Below are positions 49,007 to 59,277 of a stretch of DNA of 64,000 nt, in pieces. A model generated the notes under the pieces. It made no database searches. It worked only from the letters and a program-made list of their open reading frames with translations, and had not been told where the DNA came from. The stretch spans positions 1-64,000 of the forward strand of contig NZ_JYJP01000144.1 in assembly GCF_001012815.1 (NCBI RefSeq), written 5' to 3'. Both the position numbers and the translations under genes were made by a program. The DNA comes from Vibrio mexicanus (GTDB lineage Bacteria; Pseudomonadota; Gammaproteobacteria; Enterobacterales; Vibrionaceae). Positions within the stretch are counted from its first letter, which is position 1. The number at the start of each line of letters is the position of its first letter.

Positions 49007-49034
49007 AAAAAACTCGGCGATTGCCGAGTTTTTT
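49007..49034. terminator. Bidirectional terminator nqrM / diguanylate cyclase
   Basis: Perfect 12-bp stem AAAAAACTCGGC/GCCGAGTTTTTT with loop GATT, between convergent genes. Confidence 0.93.
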
Positions 49035-49054
49035 ATTATTTGCAGATTGTTCAA

Positions 49055-50278
49055 TCACTGATAAATGGTTTGGTTTCGACCATTCTCTTTGGCTTTATAA
49101 AGCCTATCGTCGGCACACTTGATCTGTTGGTCCAACTTGTCTTGTAGATTAGTTGCGCCAATACTGATTGTGACCGAAATTTCGTGACCATCATGAGGAA
49201 CGGCCGTTTTTTCAATGCGCTTTCTCATGTGCTCTAAACGAGTGACAAAGTCATCGTAGGGGCCGCATTGCTGAATACAGAACTCTTCACCACCAAATCG
49301 AGCAACCACATCATCTTTGAAGTAGATCTTGAGTATGTTGGCAATGGTCACCAATATGCTATCACCGCCATCATGACCATAGGTATCGTTGACCTTCTTA
49401 AAGAAGTCGATATCGATCATGGCGATGTTTCGGATCTCACAGCCATTACACGCTTGGTTAAAGAAATAACGACGGTTCCATAATCCTGTGAGTGAGTCTT
49501 GATTAGCGAGTTTGTAGAGCTCGTCATTTGCCTCTCTCATGTCCAAAATTTGATGAACGCGACAGTAGAACTCTTCTTGATTAAATGGCTTATGGAGAAA
49601 GTCATTTGCCCCGGCTTTAAGAAACTGAGCCGTGATCGTTCGATCATCACTGGCGGAAAGGCCGAGTATCGCAAGGCGGTTTTTATCTAAGGTCTGCCTG
49701 ATTTCTCGGATCATACTGATTCCATCTTTTTCAGGCATGTCGTGGTCGGTAATGATGAAGCTTATATTAGGTTCTTCAGCGAGTACCTTGAGAGCCTCTT
49801 CACCATTCTCGGCTTGAGTGGTTTGAATATATTGATGCTCAAGTAACTGGGTGACATGACGACGAACAGTTTTCGAATCATCCACAACGAGCGCATGATG
49901 ATTGACGTTGTTCATCAGCCTTTTTACCAAAGGAATGAGGTAAGATACTGAGCTCATGCTGTCTTTCAATATGTAATCCATCACACCCTTTGCGATAAAG
50001 CGCTCACGAGTGTCGACATCAAACATGGCCGTTAAGACAATGACCTTCTGTCTGTGGTCGAGGACCAAATCGATAACTTCACCATCTTGCCCATCGGGCA
50101 GGCAATAATCTAATACGGCGCAAGCAAAATCGTTGTGTTGTTGTAAGGCTTCTTGGGTTTGCTCTACAGATTCACATGCGGTGACCTCGCATCCTAACTG
50201 AGTTAGTTGTTGGACGAGGTAATTTCTGAATGCACGACTATCCTCAACAACAAGGACTTTATTGTTCAAGTCTACCAC
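49055..50278 (-). CDS. Two-receiver response regulator with GGDEF (diguanylate cyclase)
   Basis: 407 residues. REC1 covers about 6-120 with Asp in VLDYCLPDGQ; REC2 about 127-245 with Asp in ITDHDMPEKDG; the GGDEF domain from about 262 has GGEEF at 329-333, consistent with activity. The inhibitory RxxD site is degenerate: nine residues before GGEEF there is Phe, not Arg. It probably makes c-di-GMP in response to an unlinked phosphorelay, as no kinase gene is adjacent. Monocistronic. Confidence 0.94.
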   Translation of the reverse strand: MVDLNNKVLVVEDSRAFRNYLVQQLTQLGCEVTACESVEQTQEALQQHNDFACAVLDYCLPDGQDGEVIDLVLDHRQKVIVLTAMFDVDTRERFIAKGVMDYILKDSMSSVSYLIPLVKRLMNNVNHHALVVDDSKTVRRHVTQLLEHQYIQTTQAENGEEALKVLAEEPNISFIITDHDMPEKDGISMIREIRQTLDKNRLAILGLSASDDRTITAQFLKAGANDFLHKPFNQEEFYCRVHQILDMREANDELYKLANQDSLTGLWNRRYFFNQACNGCEIRNIAMIDIDFFKKVNDTYGHDGGDSILVTIANILKIYFKDDVVARFGGEEFCIQQCGPYDDFVTRLEHMRKRIEKTAVPHDGHEISVTISIGATNLQDKLDQQIKCADDRLYKAKENGRNQTIYQ

Positions 50279-50391
50279 CCATTTTTATATTCTAGTCTTT
50301 TAATAATAATCGCTCATTTTGATAGTTCTATAGATTGAGCTAAAAAATACATAATTTAAGCGGATATTTCTTCCGTTTAAGATTATTGGTA

Positions 50392-50411
50392 TACTGTTTT
50401 TTTATACAGCT
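50392..50411 (+). promoter_or_regulatory. LexA (SOS) box of dinB
   Basis: TACTGTTTTTTTATACAGCT has CTG-N10-CAG (50394-50409), 21 bp before the dinB start, where LexA would block the promoter. Confidence 0.9.
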
Positions 50412-50431
50412 CTCATTGGTTCGGATAGATT

Positions 50432-51495
50432 ATGGAAGTGGTTCGTAAAATTATTCATGTAGACATGGATTGTTTTTACGCAGCAGTCGAGATGCGTGAT
50501 AACCCGAACTATCGCAATCGACCATTAGCCGTCGGCGGGCATGAGCGTCAACGCGGTGTTTTAAGCACTTGTAATTATCAAGCGCGAAAATTTGGTATCC
50601 GTAGTGCTATGCCTACGGCTCAAGCTCTAAAGCTCTGCCCCAGTTACTGGTTGTTCCCGGACGAATGGACGTCTACAAAGAAACCTCTCGCCATATTCGC
50701 TCTATATTTGAACGCTATACATCTTTGATTGAGCCGCTGTCTTTGGATGAGGCTTATCTGGATGTTACACATTCAACAGCTTGCCAAGGGTCTGCTACCC
50801 TAATTGCTCAGTCTATTCGTGATGATATTTGGCGAGAACTTCATCTCACTGCATCTGCTGGCGTCGCTCCAATTAAGTTTCTCGCTAAAGTAGCGTCGGA
50901 CATGAACAAACCTAATGGCCAGTTTGTTATCCCACCTGAAAATGTACAAAAAGTGGTGGACAACTTGCCATTAGAAAAGATTCCAGGTGTAGGGAAAGTC
51001 AGTCTGCGTAAACTGCATGGCGCCGGTTTTTACCATTGTGAAGACATCAAAAATTCCGATTATCGAGAGCTTTTGAAGCGATTTGGACGTTTGGGAGCCT
51101 CGTTGTGGAAGCGTAGCCATGGGATTGATGAGCGTGAAGTTGTGGTTGAACGAGAGCGCAAATCGGTTGGTGTGGAGAGGACATTTAGCCAAAACATTTC
51201 AACCTATGAAGAGTGTTGGCAAGTGATTGAAGAGAAGCTGTTTCCTGAACTTGAGCGTCGATTGGAAAAAGTGAGCCCTGACAAGTCGATCACCAAGCAG
51301 GGCATTAAAATGAAGTTCGCTGACTTTCAACTCACAACGATTGAGCATACCCATTCCATGCTTGAGCTAGAGGACTTTAAGGGTTTATTGCGTGATATTA
51401 TGGCTCGTCAGCAGGGCAGAGAGATCAGGCTGCTTGGCTTGAACGTCATGCTGAAATCGAAAGCTCAAACCAAGCAACTAAGCTTTTTTAGTTAG
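50432..51495 (+). CDS. dinB: DNA polymerase IV DinB (one frame break)
   Basis: Y-family translesion polymerase. Catalytic residues are visible in HVDMDCFYAAVEM and SLDEAYLDVT; the HhH region is KIPGVGKVSLRKL; the little-finger domain follows and the beta-clamp motif QLSFF is at the end. One C is missing in the run at 50638-50641 (KLCP then QLLVVPGRMDVYKE); repaired length 354, as in the family. SOS box immediately upstream. Confidence 0.95.
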
Positions 51496-51524
51496 CTGCA
51501 CTTATCTTTTAGCACATTTTATCG

Positions 51525-53453
51525 TTAATCTCTGATTCGACTAACCGCTTGAATGACCTCTGCGAAAGGCACATGTTCGAGCGTAGAAAAACCACTCATA
51601 GAGCGAGCCCTTACCTTGGTACTTAATGGCGTTGTGATACCGCATAAGAATCGCGCGATAGCTTCATCACTGACGCTTCCCTCACACTTACTGATAAACG
51701 GTGATATCCATGCTCCTAGCTGTTCATCGTCAATGTCGTACTGCGTTTGCGCAGGCAAGCTCGCCACATTTCCTCTACATACTGAACAATGGCCACAGGC
51801 TTGAGGGGCATTGTTGTCACTGAAGTAACGAGCGAGCTCTGAGCTGAGGCACTGTTCCGATTGGAAAAAACTTAGCATCTCTTGAATTCGACTGATTTCA
51901 GCCTGCTCTTTAGCTTTGAATAGTTGATGGAGTTTTGCTGCAAGCTCATCATTTGGTATGTCTTTCGATACAATTTTATAGACATCAGTCACTTGTTTAC
52001 TTTCCAGTTCAATCCATCCTTTTTCATGGAAGTAATCAATGGCAGTTATCGCACGCTGCCTATCCGCTTGGTAGTTCATCCACAGCGCATCAAAATCAAC
52101 CTGACACCAAGTTCTCGCTTTTGGTGAGCACTCAAAAATGGCCTCGACAAACTGGCGTCTTTCGCCTTCAAACTGCTGGCAAATAAATGCTCTGTCTTGA
52201 TTGAACTTAAATCTATATTCCGCGAAATAACTGTAGGTTGGCTCAATGACGTTTTCTAGTTCCAGATATACGAGAAGCGTTTTGAGTGCGAGTTGGCGAA
52301 TGTTGGAATCACTCGACAGGCGGGATAACACGGTTTCCCATTGCCCTTGGTGCTGATAAATGTCATCGACCACAGTTTTAATGTTGGCTAAATCGGGTGT
52401 GTCGCCATAGACAAAGTTCTCGAGCGTGGTGAGCCCAGATTGGTTGGCGAGCATCGTACAGTTGGACGGGAGACCATCACGACCAGCGCGGCCAATTTCT
52501 TGAGAGTAGCTTTCAATCGATTTTGGTAAATCAAAGTGAACGACACGACGAATGTTAGCTTTATCGACGCCCATACCAAAGGCAATAGTGGCGACAATAC
52601 AATCGACTTCACCGTTCATAAAGCGTTGTTGAATGCTTTCTCGTACATCACTTTTTAAGCCGGCATGATAGGCCAATGCATTGATGTTGCGACGTGAAAG
52701 CATTGTGGCAACTTCTTCTGCAGTTTTCTGCAGCGTCACATAAACGATGGTTGGCAGCGTTGGGTCTTGCTCTATGAGCGCTTCGAGTGCTTGAGGCTTA
52801 TCCGTCTCCGCGCATGGCTGAATATCTAAGTCTAAGTTGCTGCGATAGAAACCTGTCACAACGGTGTTTTCAGGCGCGATGTTGAACTTGCTTTGCATGT
52901 CTGCAATAACGTTCGGTGTAGCGGTCGCGGTTAGAAGCAGAGATTGAGGGATGTTTAGTTGGTTTAGATAGCTAGGCAGCTTCATATAATCTGGGCGGAA
53001 GTTATGACCCCACTCCGAGATACAGTGCGCTTCATCGACAACCAACATCGAAATCGGTACTTGAGAGATAAATTGTCTAAATCGTTCATTTTTCAATCTT
53101 TCGACTGAAATCATCAATATTTTTAATCGCCCATCTCTTGCTTCTTGCATGGTTTGTTGGATCTGCAGTCGTTCTTGGCTTGAATCGATAGAGGCTGCGG
53201 GCACACCTTTGCTATGCAAAAACGCGAGCTGATCTTTCATCAATGCCAGCAGTGGAGAGATAACCAAGGTCAGGTGCGGCAGGTGCAGAGCGGGTAGCTG
53301 ATAACAAAGAGATTTCCCCGAACCTGTTGGAAAGATCGCTGCACATGATTGGCCTGATAACACGGTATCAATGACTTGCTGTTGTCCTTCTCGGAGCGAA
53401 TCAAAGCCAAATTGATTGATGAGCGTCTGCTGGACGGAATTAGGTGACTGCAT
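51525..53453 (-). CDS. RecQ-family ATP-dependent DNA helicase without HRDC
   Basis: 642 residues. Helicase motifs FPTGSGKSLCYQLPA, VVDEAHCISEWGHNFRPDY, LLLTATATP and QEIGRAGRDGLPSNC, then an RQC-type region with zinc-binding cysteines CGHCSVCRG. The C-terminal roughly 90 residues do not look like an HRDC domain, so this is probably the second, RecQ-like paralogue of vibrios rather than RecQ itself. Convergent with dinB, separated by 29 bp. Confidence 0.9.
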   Translation of the reverse strand: MQSPNSVQQTLINQFGFDSLREGQQQVIDTVLSGQSCAAIFPTGSGKSLCYQLPALHLPHLTLVISPLLALMKDQLAFLHSKGVPAASIDSSQERLQIQQTMQEARDGRLKILMISVERLKNERFRQFISQVPISMLVVDEAHCISEWGHNFRPDYMKLPSYLNQLNIPQSLLLTATATPNVIADMQSKFNIAPENTVVTGFYRSNLDLDIQPCAETDKPQALEALIEQDPTLPTIVYVTLQKTAEEVATMLSRRNINALAYHAGLKSDVRESIQQRFMNGEVDCIVATIAFGMGVDKANIRRVVHFDLPKSIESYSQEIGRAGRDGLPSNCTMLANQSGLTTLENFVYGDTPDLANIKTVVDDIYQHQGQWETVLSRLSSDSNIRQLALKTLLVYLELENVIEPTYSYFAEYRFKFNQDRAFICQQFEGERRQFVEAIFECSPKARTWCQVDFDALWMNYQADRQRAITAIDYFHEKGWIELESKQVTDVYKIVSKDIPNDELAAKLHQLFKAKEQAEISRIQEMLSFFQSEQCLSSELARYFSDNNAPQACGHCSVCRGNVASLPAQTQYDIDDEQLGAWISPFISKCEGSVSDEAIARFLCGITTPLSTKVRARSMSGFSTLEHVPFAEVIQAVSRIRD

Positions 53454-53539
53454 GGTAGAGCGGTATCTTTGTTGGATGAGTTGTGCATAATTGTACCCGA
53501 ATCTATCCTTGAGCTGAGTAAAAATAGGTGGGTAAAAGA

Positions 53540-54015
53540 ATGAATAAATCAGAGTTGCAGCAAATAATTATCCACCAGTTAGAGCAAACTCGTTTGGTGA
53601 CACTCTCGGCTGCGCAAAGAGCGATTGATGCTGCGACCGACGAAGAGACGGTGCCGGAACACAAATATGACACGTTAGCATTAGAGGCTTCCTATTTGGC
53701 TCATGGTCAAGCTATGCGACTGAAAGAGTGTGAAGAAGATATTCGAGTTTATCGGGAACTTGTGCTGAGAGAAGACCTCGAACAAGTACAGCTGACGGCT
53801 TTTGTTAAGGTCGTTAATGAAGACGACAACGAAAAACAGTTCTTTATAGGTCCGAGAGCAGGCGGATTGGTGGTCACATGGCAAGGTCGAGAAGTGTCGG
53901 TTCTAACTCCCCAAGCCCCTTAGGTAAAGCACTGATGAAGCAGCAATCTGGCGATGAGGTGTCGGTATTGATTGGTGATGAATCAATTACTTATGAGATT
54001 CTAACCGTTTGTTAA
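53540..54015 (+). CDS. GreA/GreB-family protein (one frame break)
   Basis: Repaired length 158, identical to Gre factors. N-terminal helical hairpin (about 1-75, EHKYDTLALEASYLAHGQ) and a C-terminal FKBP-like domain with the Gre signature SPLGKALMKQQSGDEVSV. One A is missing near 53913; without it the product stops after LTPQAP. Start ATG 53540 with AGGTGGG upstream. It is divergent enough from GreA and GreB that transcript-cleavage activity should not be assumed. Confidence 0.82.
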
Positions 54016-54109
54016 TTTAGCGTTCATCTAATTGACGTTAGACTGACGCAGTGTCGTTTTTCGCCTGTTTATACTTAAAGGCATGATAGTGAAAGTATAT
54101 GGAGTCACT

Positions 54110-54900
54110 ATGCACGTTCCCAAAATAAATGTTTCAAGAATGAGCGTAATCAAAACGGTTACGTTAGCCATCATGGCTTCAACGCCTTTTATTACGGCTG
54201 GTGCACACGCAGCCCAGTGCCGTGTTGATGTGCAAAATGAGATCCACTTGGATGGCAAGGCCATGGAAGTCGTCCAAATTAATGGTTCAAGCGCTCGCAT
54301 AGAGGCCAATAACGATTTGTATATCCATGGCGAAAAAATCGAGTTAACTGAAGACCAGCAAGCGGCGATTGAACAGTATCGCGAAAGTATGAACGAGTAC
54401 TTACCGAAAGCGAGGAAATTGGCGAAAGACAGCTTGGATCTACCAACGACATCATTGATGATGTGGCAGTGAGTTTAGATGCGCCCGAGGCGTTTGAAGA
54501 GCTTAAGCAATCCATGACAGAGTTCTTTGTCAACCTAGAATCGCGTTACTACAAGGAAGGGGACTTGGTCATCCCTGCCGAAAGCTTCGACTCTATGGTC
54601 GAGCGTTGGGTGCTAGATTTCGAAAAAGCCAAAAGTATGTTTAACACTGAGTTTGTGACCAGTGCGTTTAACGCTTTGTCAGAGAAGATGCAGCAAGAGG
54701 GCAGTATTAACCTAACCGAGTTGGCTGATACCATGGCCGAGCTTAAAGCGAAAATAGAAAAACGTTTGGACGAGCACTCCGCGGAGATCAAGCAGCAAGG
54801 CGAAGACTTGTGTGACTCTTTGGATGACATGGTCGAGCAAGAGCAGCAGCTACATAAAAAGATTCCGGCTTTGAAAGATTATCAAACATTCACGATTTAA
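54110..54900 (+). CDS. YggN-like secreted protein, DUF2884 (one frame break)
   Basis: Repaired 263 residues. ATG 54110 with GGAG 9 nt upstream; an alternative ATG at 54143 begins the hydrophobic signal itself (MSVIKTVTLAIMAS, cleavage near AHA-AQC). After the N-terminal domain (CRVDVQNEIHLDG, IEANNDLYIHGEKI) the frame breaks near 54442; adding one A reads LTNDIIDDVAVSLDAPEAF. The rest is helical and strongly charged, possibly coiled coil. Family function unknown; periplasmic. Confidence 0.8.
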
Positions 54901-54921
54901 AAATGTGTCTGAGAGATAGAA

Positions 54922-54948
54922 AAAAGAGCGCCAGTTTGGCGCTCTTTT
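54922..54948. terminator. Bidirectional terminator yggN-like / chitinase
   Basis: Perfect stem AAAAGAGCGCC/GGCGCTCTTTT (54922-54932 and 54938-54948) between convergent genes. Confidence 0.9.
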
Positions 54949-54970
54949 GCTTTTCAAGACAACTTAGAAT

Positions 54971-57509
54971 TTACTGGCCAGTATTCATTTCCGTCAGTTT
55001 GTTGCCAACAGGAACTGAGAAGTTAAAGCCATCATGCTCATCCCAATTGATCGACCACGTCATCACACCTGCGTAGTTTGGATAATTGAAGTCAGGCTTG
55101 ATGGTTCCACACTTCACACCTTTAGTTAGACAATCGAGTGCATCAAGGATGTTTTGCGTAGGGGCTTGGCCGGAGTTCGCCGAACTTGGACCTGATGGCA
55201 GGCCAATCGCGACTTGATCATCACGAAGTGGTGCGAACATGGTGCCATCTGCGAGCTCAAATCCTTCAATTAGCATCTTAGATTGTGCAACCATCATGTC
55301 GATAGAGCCCTCAGGTGCTGCGCCCGGTGTATAAGGGTTTGGTAACCCACCGTTGTTGTAGAGCTGAACATGCAGGATATCTAGCGTGCTACGCACTTCG
55401 TCGATCACCGGAATGTAAGCACCCCAAATACCTGTGTAAGCAATTAAACCACCTTGAACATAAGGATGCTCTGGTGCCATGGTGAGGTACATATCGCCAC
55501 CCATGTTCTGCTCAATTTGCAGTAGCGCGCGGCCAAGACGTGCCTGGATCTGCGAACCGTGCAGTAGGTTTGAACCACTTTCTAGGTCGACATCCAGTCC
55601 ATCAAAACCCCACTCCGCAATGATTGCTGTTAAGCTGCTAATAAATGCGGCTTCATCGGCATCGGTGTTGAGTGTGATGGTGCCTTCTGCCCCACCAAGT
55701 GAAAGCACGAACTTTTTACCTTCAGCTTGTAGCGCAGCCATATCTTGCTTGAACTGCGTTGGATCAAGCGCTGGACAAGAACTGTGGATGTCACCGGAGT
55801 AGAGGTTGAAGTGAACCGTACCATGCTATTGCGATCGTTTTCGGCAAAGGCTATATCGATGATATCCCATGCCTTAGACATCTCTGCTAAGCGAATCGGG
55901 CAGCCCGCGCCATTAACAAAGTTATGCCAGTAACCGATGAGTTTATGTGTTTTCTCAGTCTGCTCCACCACGGTCACAGAGGCTGCAGCAGAGTTAACTC
56001 TACTGCCTGCGGTATCAACAGCGGCAGCTGAAACGCTGTAGCTTCCTACTGCTGTTGGTGTCCAACTGTACTCATAAGGGGCTGTTGTATCTGTCCCGAC
56101 GATGGAACCATTAACGAGGAAGTCAACGCTTTGCACATCGGCAGTAAGCGATGTTGCATCAGCAGCGACTTTGACGGCTTTACCTAAGCCAACAGTTTGC
56201 CCTGATGTCGGAGAAGTCAGTGACACCACCAGATCTTGATCACTGACGGTAATGTTCACCACATCTTGTCCGAGATTGTTGTCATTGTCTGTGGCAACCA
56301 CTTTAAGGGTATTAGCACCAACAAGAGTGGCAGACCATTCATGGCGGTATGGAGCTTGAGTGACAACGGCCAAACTCTGATCATTGGCAAAAAACTCTAC
56401 TTGCGTGATACTGCCGTCGGCATCTGCTGCCGTGGCCTCTATCGCAACATTCGCACCCGCAAGTACGACTTGGTTATCTTGAGGTGAAGTAATCGACACG
56501 ACCGGTGGTGTAGAGCAAGCGCCTAAGTCGGTCCATGCATCAGTCCAATATAAACCATCACCCGGTGCATATGCCCAATCGGAACTTGATGAACACCAGC
56601 CCGCGACATCACAGCGATATTTGTTATTGAGGTTTTGAACTTCATCGCCCGTGTTGTAGCTGGTTCCCGCAACATAAGCCGGGGCTCCAGCACAGCCACC
56701 ACTAGAACCAGAAGAGACGGTTACGCTCACTTCTTGGCTGGTTGTCGATTGATTGTCATTGTCCGTGGCTATCGCTTTAAAGCTATGCGTACCTGCTTGA
56801 GCACTCCAATTATGTTGATAAGGGGCGGTGGTATCGGTGGCAACCCATTGATTATTTACGAAGAATTCTACTTGAGTTACATCGCCATCTGAGTCAGCGG
56901 CGTCGGCACTCATAAGTAAATCATCACCGCAGTTAAGGTTTCACTGCCGGTTGGGCTTGTGAGTGAGACTGTTGGTGGAACTAAGCCACCTGCTGGTGTC
57001 ACACTAATGGCCACTTGAGATTGGCTAGTCGCCCCTTTATCGTCTGTGGCAATAGCGGTGATTGAGGACGTACCAAGTTGCGCAGTCCAGTCTACTTGAT
57101 AAGGCGCTTGCGTTATGGTCGCGACACTTTGAGTGCCAGCTAGGAACTCGACACTGACCACACTGCCATCTTGATCACTGGCATTAGCTTGCAAGGTCGT
57201 GATGGTACCTTCAGGTATTGAGGCATTGTTCAGTGGTGACGAGATATCAACCTCAGGAGGCAGGTTACCATCCCCGCTACATTGCCCCAAGGACTCCCAC
57301 GCTTCCCAAGGGCCAGAATTGCTTGCTGGATCATTTCCTTGTGTCCAATAGCGCGCTTTGTAGGCTTGATTCGTATTCTGAACTTCGTCTCCAGAAGTAT
57401 AAACGGTACTGCTATCCCATGGCGCCAACCCAGTACAGTTGTATGCATATGCTTGGGAACTCATCCCTACCGCGGTCAGTATTGCTACTCTGAGTACATT
57501 AGAGCCCAT
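54971..57509 (-). CDS. Secreted GH18 chitinase with two CBM5/12 and four Ig-like modules (two frame breaks)
   Basis: Repaired length about 846 residues. Signal peptide (ends QAYA-YNC), CBM5/12 module 1 (SSTVYTSGDEVQ, APW and AWESLGQC), Ig-like modules 1 and 2, CBM5/12 module 2 (GTSYNTGDEVQN to WTDLGAC), Ig-like modules 3 and 4, then a GH18 catalytic domain with the full motif FDGLDVDLESG, whose final Glu is the acid catalyst. Breaks: one G missing near 56927 (TA-G-DDLLMSADA) and one base missing near 55825 (DRNS-DG-TVHFNLYSG). Hydrolyses chitin outside the cell. Monocistronic. Confidence 0.9.
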
Positions 57510-57805
57510 CCCTTTCTCCTTGTAATCTGTTTGTGGACACTATAGGTCTAGACGACAAAAGGTGTGATGGTGGGTAAATGACTGATAGTTAGGAATCTTT
57601 TCGCGTCACTTCACTAGTGAAAGTTATATTGATACATCTATTACATATAACTTCTGGGCTGACATCACGCAGGACAAGTTGACATGTTGGTGTGAATTTA
57701 AATTCTTTAATTGCCATTTATTTAGGTGTTTATATCTGCATTTATTGTTTTTATGTAGTCAAAGTCTCCTTAAAGCTCTTGTTAAGTGGCCTAAATTAAA
57801 TTAGT
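57510..57805. other. Chitinase / symporter divergent promoter region
   Basis: About 300 bp, AT-rich, serving two divergent genes. A possible -35 TTGTTA lies at 57779-57784, 17 bp before TAGTGT, and overlaps the operator at its right end. No CRP or ChiS-type site was recognised on the chitinase side. Confidence 0.4.
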
Positions 57806-57823
57806 GTACTAGCAAACTAGTTT
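57806..57823 (+). promoter_or_regulatory. TrpR-like operator
   Basis: GTACTAGCAAACTAGTTT aligns with the trp operator core GTACTAGTTAACTAGTAC at 14 of 18 positions, keeping both ACTAG half-sites and their spacing. It lies 21 bp before the symporter start and overlaps the likely -10 region, as a repressor site would. Confidence 0.7.
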
Positions 57824-57843
57824 AGTGATTCAAGAGCTAACAA

Positions 57844-59202
57844 ATGAGCAGTAGTGCAAACCAAAGAGAGCTTTTTAGCTCAAGAATCGGATTTATTTTA
57901 GCGGCCGCGGGTGCTGCCGTTGGTTTAGGTAATATTTGGGGGTTTCCAACACAGGCTGCCAGTAATGGGGGCGGAGCATTCTTGTTGGTTTATCTCATCA
58001 TGATTTTGATTGTTGCCTTTCCCATGCTGGTGGTTGAAATGGCGATAGGTCGCTATGGTCAAGCGAACCCAATCGATAGTATGAGAAAGCTGGCAAACAA
58101 CCCATTGCAGGCCAAATTATCGGCTGGGGTGGGTTGGATTGGCCTTGCGGTTCCTTGTGCGGTTCTCGCCTTTTACAGCGTCGTTGGTGGCTGGCTTATC
58201 TGTTTCTTGCTTGGGGCGATCACTGATCTGATTGGCTTGCAGGCAGTCAGTGAATGGTTCAAAGGCTTTAGTGTCGAAAGAAACCTGTTTGGTACGTTGA
58301 GCTTTTATATTCTGACTATTTTAATTGTTCGTGGCGGTGTGAAGCAGGGGATCGAAAAGTGGTCGACCCGACTGATGCCGGCTCTGTTTATTCTGTTTGG
58401 CGTTCTGTTCATCTACATCATGATGCAAACCGGTGCGACGGAAGGCCTGAAACATTACTTGATTCCCGACTTTGATAAAGTGTGGGATCGCAAGTTGATT
58501 CTTGCGGCGATGGGGCAAGGTTTCTTCTCGCTGACGATTGGCGGCTGCTCAATGCTGATTTATGGCTCCTATCTGAGTAAGAAAGAGAACCTTCCTCAGG
58601 TCGCGATGCAAGTGACGTTAGTCGATACGGCTGTTGCTTTCATTGCAGGCCTAGTGGTGATGCCTGCCATGTTTGTGGCAATGCAAAAAGGCGTACAGAT
58701 TTATTCTGAATCTGGAGCGCTGTTGAGCTCTGACACTCTGGTCTTCACTGTACTGCCGCTGATGTTTGATAGCCTAGGTTTTCTAGGGCAGATCTTTGCG
58801 GTGGTGTTCTTCTTACTCTTAACTATTGCGGCGCTCACCTCTTCGATCTCTATGCTTGAATGTCCTGTTGCTCTGGTTAGTGAGCGTTTTGATACACCGC
58901 GCGGCAAAACCAGTTGGGCTCTGGGCGGTGCTATCGCACTGCTGAGCGTCGTTATCGTATTTAATTTTGGTCAGCTGTTTGGGTTAGTGGCCATGATTGC
59001 GACTCAATATTTACAGCCAATTGCCGCGCTTCTGTTCTGTGTATTTGGCGGCTGGGTATGGAATCGTAACAGCAAGATCAATGAACTTAAGCAAGGTAAC
59101 CCAGAGTTCAGTGAAGGTTGGTTTGGTAAGGTGTGGCCTGCATACGTGAAGTTTGTTTGTCCGGCTTTAGTAGCAACCGTAATTTGGGCGTCATTTGGTT
59201 AA
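57844..59202 (+). CDS. Sodium:neurotransmitter-symporter family transporter, probable tryptophan uptake
   Basis: 452 residues, about 11-12 membrane segments. The Na+/substrate motif AAAGAAVGLGNIWGFP is at segment 1; GGCSMLIYGSYL and TIAALTSSISMLECP correspond to segments 6 and 8 regions. LeuT/TnaT-type Na+-dependent amino-acid importer. Substrate is not readable from motifs alone, but the TrpR-like operator directly upstream points to tryptophan (inference). Ends before its own terminator. Confidence 0.88.
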   Translation: MSSSANQRELFSSRIGFILAAAGAAVGLGNIWGFPTQAASNGGGAFLLVYLIMILIVAFPMLVVEMAIGRYGQANPIDSMRKLANNPLQAKLSAGVGWIGLAVPCAVLAFYSVVGGWLICFLLGAITDLIGLQAVSEWFKGFSVERNLFGTLSFYILTILIVRGGVKQGIEKWSTRLMPALFILFGVLFIYIMMQTGATEGLKHYLIPDFDKVWDRKLILAAMGQGFFSLTIGGCSMLIYGSYLSKKENLPQVAMQVTLVDTAVAFIAGLVVMPAMFVAMQKGVQIYSESGALLSSDTLVFTVLPLMFDSLGFLGQIFAVVFFLLLTIAALTSSISMLECPVALVSERFDTPRGKTSWALGGAIALLSVVIVFNFGQLFGLVAMIATQYLQPIAALLFCVFGGWVWNRNSKINELKQGNPEFSEGWFGKVWPAYVKFVCPALVATVIWASFG

Positions 59203-59227
59203 GTGAGCGAGTGACCGTTTTCAATAG

Positions 59228-59253
59228 AAAAGCCCTGTGATAGGGGCTTTTTA
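59228..59253. terminator. Terminator symporter / desuccinylase-like
   Basis: Stem AAAAGCCC/GGGCTTTT (59228-59235 and 59244-59251) with a T-run, between convergent genes. Confidence 0.8.
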
Positions 59254-59277
59254 GTATGTAATCGAACTGGATTACGA

